This document shows, piece by piece, positions 1 to 5,284 of a stretch of 5,284 nucleotides of DNA. Numbering within the stretch: position 1 is the stretch's first letter; each line of letters starts with the position of its first letter. Location: assembly GCA_002256685.1 (NCBI GenBank), contig NQJH01000235.1, positions 1 through 5,284 on the forward strand, given 5' to 3'. The notes under the pieces were generated by a model. The model worked only from the letters and a program-made list of their open reading frames with translations, had not been told where the DNA came from and made no database searches. Source of the stretch: Methylococcaceae bacterium NSP1-2. GTDB lineage: Bacteria > Pseudomonadota > Gammaproteobacteria > Methylococcales > Methylomonadaceae. A program made the position numbers and the translations under genes.

Positions 1-186
1 ATGCTATTCGTCAGTGAGTATTACGGTATTGTGCATGTTGATGATGTTCAATTACAACATGCTGCTGATGCGGCTGCCGATGCAGCAAAATCATCGAGTA
101 CTTTTTTAGTCCACCGCTTATCCAGTATCACTAGCAAGGGTGTCAGTGCGGCAGTGGGTTTTTTTGCGGGCTTTAAACTGGGCTAA
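1..186 (+). CDS. Probable FUN14-family membrane protein, C-terminal fragment (5' end outside window)
   Basis: The frame is open from the first base and ends with TAA at 184-186. The ATG at position 1 is probably an internal methionine, because the visible 61 residues look like the end of a longer protein and no upstream sequence is available to judge a ribosome site. The pattern is a hydrophobic start running into an EYYGIVHVD segment, then an alanine-rich helix (AADAAADAA), then a small-residue hydrophobic end GVSAAVGFFAGFKLG. The glycine-rich hydrophobic tail ending in GF.GFKLG, after a 'YGIV.VD' turn, resembles the C-terminus of bacterial FUN14-domain proteins, small membrane proteins of unclear bacterial function. 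This is recognition from memory, not an alignment. It ends about 10 bases before the argD promoter, so it belongs to a separate upstream unit. It could also be an unrelated small membrane protein. Confidence 0.5.
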   Translation: MLFVSEYYGIVHVDDVQLQHAADAAADAAKSSSTFLVHRLSSITSKGVSAAVGFFAGFKLG

Positions 187-194
187 TGCAATAC

Positions 195-223
195 TTGCCT
201 GTCAGCCACAAGAAAACTATAAT
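195..223 (+). promoter_or_regulatory. Sigma70-type promoter for argD
   Basis: A -35 element TTGCCT (195-200, four of six consensus bases) is followed by a 17-base spacer and a perfect -10 element TATAAT (218-223). Transcription would begin near 230, giving a leader of about 50 bases before the argD ATG at 283. It sits in the only sizeable gap upstream of the argD-argF pair and is the best promoter-like match I found in the window. I see no convincing ArgR operator (paired ARG boxes) overlapping it, so arginine control is not shown by the sequence. Confidence 0.65.
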
Positions 224-282
224 CGAGCATTTTTTCATCGGACAATTGTTCGTTGTTTGTTTTTCGTTTACAGGCGAATGTT

Positions 283-1467
283 ATGACTAGCCATATTATG
301 CCAACTTACCAGCGTTTACCCGTCACGTTTAGTCACGGTCAAGGCGCGTGGTTATGGGATGACAACAATAATCGTTATTTGGATGCGTTATCGGGCATTG
401 CTGTCTGTAATCTAGGACACGCCCATCCTGCGGTGCATTCAGCGATTTGTCAGCAAAGCGCGAAATTACTCCACACTTCCAATATATACGGCATTGCGGT
501 TCAAGAACAACTGGCGAATCAGCTGACTGAAAAAAGCGGCATGGATAACGTGTTTTTCAGTAATTCGGGCGCGGAAGCCAATGAAGCGGCGATTAAACTG
601 GCGCGTAAATACGGACACGAACGCGGTATCGATAAGCCCGCGATTATTGTCATGGAAAAAAGTTTTCATGGTCGCACACTAGCAACGCTCAGCGCGACGG
701 GTAATGCCAAGATACAACAAGGCTTTGCACCCTTAGTGGAAGGTTTTGTGCGTGTGCCGTACAACGACATTGCCGCTATTCAACAAGCGATTGCCGAAAA
801 TAAAAATATTGTCGCGGTGTTAGTTGAACCGATTCAAGGCGAAGGCGGGGTAAATATTCCCGCTGCTGATTATCTCAATCAAATCCGTGCCTTGTGTGAT
901 GAACATGATTTATTGATGATGCTGGATGAAATTCAAACCGGCATTGGACGCACGGGAAAATTTTTAGCCTTTCAACACAATGGCATTATTCCCGATGTCT
1001 GCACACTGGCAAAAGCACTGGGTAACGGTGTGCCGATAGGTGCCTGTTTAGCGCGAGGCAAAGCCGCCACTATTTTAACCGCAGGGAATCACGGCTCTAC
1101 CTTTGGCGGTAATCCGTTGGCGTGTAGTGCGGCATTAGCAGTCTTGGCAACCTTGGATGCAGAAAATTTAATTGCGCAAGCCAGTTTAAAAGGTCAACAA
1201 ATTGCTGACGGTTTCAAAACCCAGTTACAGTCTAATTCGCATATTGTTGAAATACGTTATAAAGGCTTGATGATTGGTATTGAACTCGACCAGCCATGTG
1301 CAGAATTAGTTAAACTTGCGTTAGCACAGGGATTATTAATTAATGTCACCAATGAGAAAACCATACGCTTATTGCCGCCGTTAATCATCGATGCCGAGCA
1401 AATTCAACAACTTGTGAACACCTTAGTGGCTCTTATTGAAGAGTACACCCAACCAGCCGTAAACTAA
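283..1467 (+). CDS. argD: Acetylornithine aminotransferase (ArgD), PLP-dependent
   Basis: This cytoplasmic class-III aminotransferase transfers an amino group from glutamate to N-acetylglutamate semialdehyde, giving N-acetylornithine; many homologues also act in lysine synthesis on succinyl-amino-ketopimelate. Numbered from ATG 283 (394 residues, normal for the family), the cofactor and substrate motifs are all present: SGAEANE (95-101), FHGRT (128-132), EPIQGEGG (182-189), DEIQTG (215-220, Asp215 to the pyridine nitrogen), LAKALGNG with the Schiff-base Lys244, and GSTFGGNPL (271-279). A TTG at 253 opens the same frame further upstream, and ATG 298 is also possible. I prefer 283 because CAGG at 271-274 lies at good spacing, and family members start shortly before the YQRLPVTF segment. 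It is followed 7 bases later by argF, so the pair is almost certainly cotranscribed. Related enzymes such as AstC or GabT are less likely given the argF partner. Confidence 0.95.
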   Translation: MTSHIMPTYQRLPVTFSHGQGAWLWDDNNNRYLDALSGIAVCNLGHAHPAVHSAICQQSAKLLHTSNIYGIAVQEQLANQLTEKSGMDNVFFSNSGAEANEAAIKLARKYGHERGIDKPAIIVMEKSFHGRTLATLSATGNAKIQQGFAPLVEGFVRVPYNDIAAIQQAIAENKNIVAVLVEPIQGEGGVNIPAADYLNQIRALCDEHDLLMMLDEIQTGIGRTGKFLAFQHNGIIPDVCTLAKALGNGVPIGACLARGKAATILTAGNHGSTFGGNPLACSAALAVLATLDAENLIAQASLKGQQIADGFKTQLQSNSHIVEIRYKGLMIGIELDQPCAELVKLALAQGLLINVTNEKTIRLLPPLIIDAEQIQQLVNTLVALIEEYTQPAVN

Positions 1468-1474
1468 GACCATC

Positions 1475-2383
1475 ATGAATCCTAGACACTTCATCAGCCT
1501 ACTTGATTTAACCAGTGACGAGTTTCGTCGCTTAATCCATCGCGCCATTGAACTTAAAAATCACCGTGATCCGAATTACCAGCCGTTAAAAGGTCAAGTG
1601 TTAGCGATGATTTTTGAAAAATCATCGACCCGCACGCGCATTTCCTTTGAAGCGGGCATGAGCCATTTTGGGGGTAATGCGTTATTTTTATCGCCCAGAG
1701 ATACCCAATTAGGGCGTGGCGAACCGTTACAAGACAGTGCCAAAGTGATCTCCAGCATGGTCGATGGCATTATGCTGCGCACCAACAGCCATGAGACCGT
1801 CACCACGTTTGCAAAATATTCTAGCGTACCCGTGATTAATGGTTTAACTGATGAACAGCATCCTTGCCAGTTACTCGCCGATATGCAAACTTATTTTGAA
1901 TTGCGTGGCGATATTCAAGGCAAAACGGTGGCGTGGATTGGTGATGGTAATAATATGTGCCATTCTTACATTCATGCCGCTACTGTCCTAGACTTTACGT
2001 TACACATTGCCAGCCCAGCGGGTTATATGCCTAGTTCAGCAATTGTTGCGACCGCAAGCGAACGCATTAAATTTTTTGACACCCCCATCGCCGCCGCACA
2101 ACAAGCCGATTTAATCGTCACTGATGTTTGGGCTAGCATGGGGCAAGAAGAAGAACAAAAACAACGCGAAATAGCCTTTAAAGACTATCAAGTGAATGCT
2201 AAAGTAATGCAAGCCGCTAATAAAGAGGCTTTGTTTATGCACTGTTTACCTGCACATCGCGGTGAAGAAGTCAGTAGCGATGTTATTGATGGCGTTCAGA
2301 GTGTTATTTTTCCAGAAGCTGAAAATCGCCTACATGCACAAAAAGCCTTGTTAGAATTTCTACTGGGTAAAAATAACACTTAA
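1475..2383 (+). CDS. argF: Ornithine carbamoyltransferase (ArgF), anabolic type
   Basis: It joins carbamoyl phosphate and ornithine to form citrulline, the sixth step of arginine synthesis, as a cytoplasmic enzyme normally trimeric. The 302-residue length is typical of the shorter anabolic OTCases. The carbamoyl-phosphate loop STRTR is at residues 51-55, followed by FEAGMSHFGG. LRTNSHE (101-107), HPCQ (129-132) and the ornithine-side segment DVWASMGQE (217-225) follow, and the HCLPAHRG catalytic cysteine loop is at 256-263. HCLP and the DVWASMG segment separate it from aspartate carbamoyltransferase. The ATG begins 7 bases after the argD stop, with only a weak purine stretch (CTAAGA) ahead, which suggests translational coupling to argD. 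No frameshift or missing residue is visible. The gene that usually completes the pathway (argG or argH) does not follow in this window. Confidence 0.96.
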   Translation: MNPRHFISLLDLTSDEFRRLIHRAIELKNHRDPNYQPLKGQVLAMIFEKSSTRTRISFEAGMSHFGGNALFLSPRDTQLGRGEPLQDSAKVISSMVDGIMLRTNSHETVTTFAKYSSVPVINGLTDEQHPCQLLADMQTYFELRGDIQGKTVAWIGDGNNMCHSYIHAATVLDFTLHIASPAGYMPSSAIVATASERIKFFDTPIAAAQQADLIVTDVWASMGQEEEQKQREIAFKDYQVNAKVMQAANKEALFMHCLPAHRGEEVSSDVIDGVQSVIFPEAENRLHAQKALLEFLLGKNNT

Positions 2384-2418
2384 GATTAGCAAACAACTTA
2401 CTAACCACAGAGATACCA

Positions 2419-3087
2419 GTGAAAAAAATATACCTTTCTTATCTTATCTTGCTTATCGCTTTTGGTTCAGCACACGCAGATACTCTTTATATTGCTGACG
2501 ATGTCAATTTAGCCCTCAGAGGGGCGGCAAATAGTTATAGTCCAGTGATAAAAGTGTTACCTACAGGAACGTCGGTAACAATTATTGATGAAAAACAGAG
2601 AAATGGTTTCATCAAAGTTCGCTTGATTGATGGGACTGAAGGCTACGTTAAAACCAAATACACCAAAAAAGAACCGCCTGAACAAGATGCTAAGGATACG
2701 GCGAGTAAAAATTTAGTTTTATTACAAACTGAAATTAGCACGCTAAAAGAACAGTTAGCAAAAGCAACAGAAGCGATTACGCCCGGTTCGACGTTAGAAA
2801 AATCCTTAGCGACTGAACGTGACCAACTGAGTCGTGAACTGAAAGAATTAAAAACAACAGCGGCAAACGCCGTGCAGTTAAAAGAAGAACATGATTTGTT
2901 GCAAGAGCGCGTAGTTAATGGCGAACGCGATTTGGAACAACTCAAATTAGAAAATCAAGCCTTAAAAGACACCACCAAACAAGATTGGCTGTTATACGGT
3001 GGTGCATTGGTGATTATCGGTATCTTCTTAGGCTTTATATTGCCCAAAATTAGCTGGCGACGTAAAAGCGGCTGGGATACTTATTAA
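2419..3087 (+). CDS. SH3-and-anchor protein (YgiM-like; exported SH3b domain, coiled coil, C-terminal membrane anchor)
   Basis: The 222-residue protein has four visible parts. Residues 1-20 are a signal peptide (MKK, hydrophobic core, cleavage after SAHA before Asp21). Residues about 22-82 form a bacterial SH3 domain with the NLALRGAA...VIKVLPTGTSVTII...VRLIDGTEGYV pattern. Residues about 95-186 are rich in Lys, Glu, Gln and Leu with heptad spacing, a likely coiled coil. Residues about 190-208 form one transmembrane helix, followed by a basic tail RRKSGWDTY. This order matches the 'SH3 domain protein' family of gammaproteobacteria that includes E. coli YgiM. The domain would lie in the periplasm, held at the inner membrane; its target is unknown. 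The start is GTG, chosen because the signal peptide begins there and CAGAGA precedes it by a few bases. It lies 35 bases after argF with no clear terminator between. A role in arginine metabolism is not implied. Confidence 0.85.
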   Translation: MKKIYLSYLILLIAFGSAHADTLYIADDVNLALRGAANSYSPVIKVLPTGTSVTIIDEKQRNGFIKVRLIDGTEGYVKTKYTKKEPPEQDAKDTASKNLVLLQTEISTLKEQLAKATEAITPGSTLEKSLATERDQLSRELKELKTTAANAVQLKEEHDLLQERVVNGERDLEQLKLENQALKDTTKQDWLLYGGALVIIGIFLGFILPKISWRRKSGWDTY

Positions 3088-3129
3088 TTAAATGTACTAC
3101 CACCTCATTAACCCACGAGAATTATTCAC

Positions 3130-4808
3130 ATGGCTCATTCAGACGACCACAACACCCGCACGTTTTCTTCTTTAGTCGTAGACGGTATGGAACGCGCCCC
3201 AAGCCGCGCCATGTTACACGCCGTCGGTTTTAAAAATGAAGATTTTAAAAAACCACAAATTGGTATCGCCTCGACATGGAGCATGGTGACACCGTGCAAT
3301 ATGCACATCAACAAACTGGCAGATCAAGCAGCGGTTGGCGTTAATCAAGCCAACGGTAAAGCGGTTATCTTCAACACTATTACCATTTCTGACGGTATCT
3401 CGATGGGTACTGAGGGTATGAAATACTCGCTAGTCTCGCGTGAAGTGATTGCTGATTCCATTGAAACGGTGGTCGGTTGCCAAGGCTTTGATGGTGTGGT
3501 CGCTATCGGTGGTTGTGATAAAAATATGCCCGGTTGTATGATTGCTATTTCGCGCTTAAACCGTCCTGCTATCTTCGTTTATGGCGGCACTATTTTGTCA
3601 GGTTGCCATAACAACAAAAAACTCGACGTGGTGTCGGTATTTGAAGCGGTAGGCGCGAGAGCCAACAATAAAATTGATGATGCAGAACTGGCAGCGATTG
3701 AAGCCAAAGCCATCCCCGGTGCGGGTTCATGTGGCGGTATGTACACAGCCAACACAAACTAGGTATGAGCTTACCGAACAGCTCCGCACAAGCCGCCATT
3801 TCAGAAGACAAACAAAAAGATTGCGAACGCGCGGGTGTGGCAGTATTAGAATTGCTGAAAAAAGACATTAAACCCAGCGACATCATGACCAAAGCAGCCT
3901 TTGAAAACGCAATTACAGTCGTTATTGCCTTGGGCGGTTCAACCAATGCCGTATTGCACATTTTAGCAATGGCAAATGCCGCGAAAGTCGATATTAAGCT
4001 AGATGATTTCACGCGCATTGGTAAACACGTTCCGATGTTGGCAGACTTAAAACCCAGCGGTCAGTATTCAATGGCAGAATTGGTGGAAATTGGCGGTATT
4101 CAACCCTTAATGAAAATGCTGTTAGATAAAGGCTTGCTACATGGTGATTGCTTAACCGTCACAGGCAAAACCTTGGCAGAAAACTTAGCTGACGTTGAGA
4201 TATATCCTGCTGGACAAGACATTATTCATGACATGGAACATCCGATTAAAAAAGACAGCCATTTAGTCGTGCTATATGGCAATTTAGCCGTGGACGGCGC
4301 GGTCGCTAAAATCACTGGCAAAGAAGGTTTATTTTTTACTGGCACAGCCAAAGTATTTGATGCCGAAGAACAAGCCCTAAAAAGCATACTCAATGGCGAC
4401 ATCGTTAAAGGTGATGTGATTGTTATTCGTTACGAAGGACCAAAAGGCGGTCCAGGTATGCGTGAAATGCTCACGCCTACGTCTGCGATTATGGGCAAAG
4501 GCTTAGGTAAAGAAGTCGCGTTAATTACCGACGGTCGTTTTTCTGGCGGTACGCATGGCTTTGTCGTTGGACACATCACCCCAGAAGCTTTCGTAGGCGG
4601 TGCATTAGCCATCGTACAAAATGGCGACACCATCACCATCGATGCTGAAAATAATGAATTAAAACTGCATATCAATGAACACGAAATGGCACGCCGTTTT
4701 GAATCATGGCAACAACCTGCCCCGCGTTATACCCGTGGCGTGTTGGCTAAGTATGCCAAGTTAGTTAATTCAGCTTCGTTGGGTGCGGTAACGGATAATT
4801 TGGATTGA
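3130..4808 (+). pseudogene. ilvD: Dihydroxy-acid dehydratase (IlvD), interrupted by a frameshifting deletion near 3757
   Basis: IlvD is the Fe-S enzyme that dehydrates 2,3-dihydroxy-3-methylbutanoate and -pentanoate in valine, leucine and isoleucine synthesis. The first frame (3130-3762, 210 residues) holds the cluster cysteines: TPCN (Cys56), GGCDKNMPGC (Cys129, Cys136, Lys131) and GSCGGMYTANT (Cys201). It then stops at TAG 3760-3762. The homology resumes in another frame at CTA 3759 and runs to TGA 4806-4808, with GGSTNAVLH, EGPKGGPGMREML, PTSAIMGKG and the catalytic-serine segment DGRFSGGTHGF. Family members read roughly TMASAIEALGMSLP across the break; here only two bases stand between the Thr codon and the Leu codon, so about 19 bases are missing. 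The joined halves give about 558 residues, 565 with the gap restored, which is normal. The start ATG has CGAGA nine bases upstream. It is either a recent inactivation or a sequencing/assembly error; the rest is undecayed. An ATG at 3765 could only give an N-terminally truncated product. Confidence 0.93.
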
Positions 4809-4813
4809 TGTAA

Positions 4814-4895
4814 ATGTAGGATGGGTAGAGGCGATAGCCGAAACCCATCATTCACAGATGCGATGGGTTTCGCTGTCGCTCTACCCATCCTACAT
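4814..4895. repeat. Long imperfect palindrome, MITE/REP-like dispersed repeat
   Basis: The left arm (4814-4849) begins ATGTAGGATGGGTAGAG and ends GAAACCCATC. The right arm (4862-4895) is its reverse complement except for one base change and two single-base bulges. A 12-base loop (4850-4861) separates them. The ends are ATGTAGG...CCTACAT. Transcribed from either strand it would form a very stable hairpin of about 34 pairs. It starts 5 bases after the ilvD stop. There is no run of T after the right arm, so it is not a textbook Rho-independent terminator, although it could slow transcription or protect the 3' end of the mRNA. The GGATGGGTAGAG / GGGTTTCGC core is one I recall as repeated in many environmental gammaproteobacterial genomes, which is why I call it a mobile-type repeat; only one copy lies in this window. 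Confidence 0.8.
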
Positions 4896-4918
4896 GACTA
4901 TCGCTCACAAATATTTAT

Positions 4919-4924
4919 AAAGGA
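4919..4924 (+). promoter_or_regulatory. Ribosome binding site for the 4931 open frame
   Basis: AAAGGA lies six bases before ATG 4931, the strongest Shine-Dalgarno match in the window. It is good evidence that translation really starts at 4931 and that the short gene is, or was, genuine at its 5' end. Confidence 0.65.
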
Positions 4925-4930
4925 TAAGTT

Positions 4931-5236
4931 ATGGGACAAAAGCAATTTGAGGAATGGATAAAACAGAATCATCCACAAATCACAGATACCTTGCGCTATC
5001 CAAGGACAATAAAAACCATATCAAATCATCTTCATAAAAATGAAGTTAAAAACTCTGATTTATATTTGGTTAATAGTACAAATACCGCCAAAAAGTTAAG
5101 AAATATTTACTTTGATATTGAAAAATACTCTGCCCAAAATAATCGTGGCAATAATCGACGCGATTTGCGTACAAGCTCCCGCTGCAAAATTCACCATCGT
5201 GCGACTAAAACCACCTGCTACAGGCATTCCACCTGA
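4931..5236 (+). CDS. N-terminal fragment of a probable restriction/HNH-nuclease-type protein, cut at about 5155 and running into antisense sulP
   Basis: The open frame gives 101 residues. The first 75 or so (QFEEWIKQNHP..., YPRTIKTISNHLHKNE, LYLVNSTNTAKKLRNIYFD, IEKYSAQNNRGNN) look like the helical N-terminal region found in some HNH endonucleases and McrB-type restriction proteins, where a 'YF.IE.Y...N.RGNN' segment is followed by a Tyr-Ser-Ala-Leu helix. That helix is absent here. From about 5156 the residues (RRDLRTSSRCKIHHRATK...) are basic and unstructured because the DNA is the antisense of a sulfate-permease fragment. The family call is from memory of the pattern and is moderate. The fragment is visibly more AT-rich than the amino-acid genes, as is common for defence genes. 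No catalytic motif is present, so the product would not be an active nuclease. It has a good ribosome site and lies 36 bases after the palindrome. Confidence 0.5.
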   Translation: MGQKQFEEWIKQNHPQITDTLRYPRTIKTISNHLHKNEVKNSDLYLVNSTNTAKKLRNIYFDIEKYSAQNNRGNNRRDLRTSSRCKIHHRATKTTCYRHST

Positions 5237-5284
5237 TAGTGCAGCGGCAATATTTGCCATTCCTAAGCCAATTAACTCTTGATT
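5144..5284 (-). pseudogene. SulP-family sulfate permease fragment, central membrane-domain segment (5' part outside window, 3' part lost)
   Basis: Reading the - strand from 5284 downward gives an open frame without a start codon: NQELIGLGMANIAAALSGG, then MPVAGGFSRTMVNFAAGACT, then QIASII. This is the conserved NQEL...N......GG.P..GGFSRS.VN..AGA.TQ signature of SulP/SLC26 anion transporters, in the second half of the transmembrane domain. The family is inner-membrane, commonly carrying sulfate, bicarbonate or other anions, and normally continues with more membrane helices and a cytoplasmic STAS domain. Here the likeness stops near 5144; the frame then runs through unrelated sequence (GRVFFNIKVNIS) to a stop at 5096-5098. 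The gene therefore lacks its C-terminal half. The N-terminal half would lie beyond the right edge. The substrate cannot be named. Confidence 0.8.

Noticed and set aside
242..249. Short palindrome ACAATTGT downstream of the argD promoter as an operator
   Set aside because: Eight bases with no second copy and no match to the ArgR box; expected by chance in AT-rich DNA.
2643..2945. 100-residue open frame on the - strand, rich in Ser and Cys
   Set aside because: It is the antisense of the Lys/Glu-rich coiled-coil part of the SH3 protein; low-complexity composition is explained by that.
3040..3081. Possible ilvD promoter (TTGCCC at 3040, GATACT at 3076)
   Set aside because: The spacing between them is far too long, and the base run at the proper distance (TAAAAG) is a poor -10; only a weak extended -10 remains.
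3590..4018. 142-residue open frame on the - strand
   Set aside because: It lies wholly antisense to ilvD, crosses the frameshift, and its translation shows no recognisable protein pattern.
3765..4808. Separate gene for the C-terminal half of IlvD, starting at ATG 3765
   Set aside because: No Shine-Dalgarno sequence lies at a usable distance (AGG is only one base away), and the frame continues ilvD homology in mid-domain, so it is the downstream half of a broken gene and not an independent one.
4814..4895. Classical Rho-independent terminator for ilvD
   Set aside because: The hairpin is far longer than usual and is followed by GACTATCGC rather than a T-run; the arm sequence looks like a dispersed repeat.

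Overview
The window looks like chromosomal DNA of a gammaproteobacterium, with moderate to slightly AT-rich composition. The basis is the style of the arginine and isoleucine/valine genes, a YgiM-type SH3-and-anchor protein, and a long GTAGGATGGGTAGAG... palindrome of a kind I recall from environmental gammaproteobacteria such as sulfur oxidisers and methanotrophs. The genus cannot be fixed from the sequence alone.

Layout: the 3' end of a probable FUN14-family membrane protein (1-186) is followed by a good sigma70-type promoter (195-223). Next come argD (acetylornithine aminotransferase, start most likely ATG 283) and, 7 bases later, argF (ornithine carbamoyltransferase, 1475-2383). A GTG-started, exported, membrane-anchored SH3 protein follows (2419-3087), then ilvD (dihydroxy-acid dehydratase, 3130-4808). 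All run on the + strand with short gaps of 7, 35 and 42 bases and no obvious terminator, so read-through from the argD promoter is possible. ArgD and ArgF act in arginine synthesis (ArgD makes N-acetylornithine; ArgF turns ornithine into citrulline). IlvD belongs to branched-chain amino acid synthesis. The SH3 protein is an envelope protein with no clear metabolic link to them.

Two lesions stand out. First, ilvD is broken at about 3757: compared with the family, about 19 bases (seven codons' worth minus two bases) are missing, which shifts the frame. Every conserved motif on either side is intact, so the lesion is very recent or is a sequence error. Second, the last 350 bases are a junction. 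A + strand open frame with a good ribosome binding site (4931 onward) looks like the N-terminal part of a restriction/HNH-nuclease-type protein until about 5155. From there to the window end the + strand frame is only the antisense of a SulP-type sulfate permease fragment that reads on the - strand. Both genes are cut at the same point. This could be a genuine rearrangement or a chimeric clone or assembly.

Between ilvD and this junction lies an 82-base near-perfect palindrome (4814-4895), probably a dispersed MITE/REP-like repeat. I found no CRISPR array, tRNA, rRNA, transposase or convincing new system. The most notable features are the two breakpoints and the palindrome.
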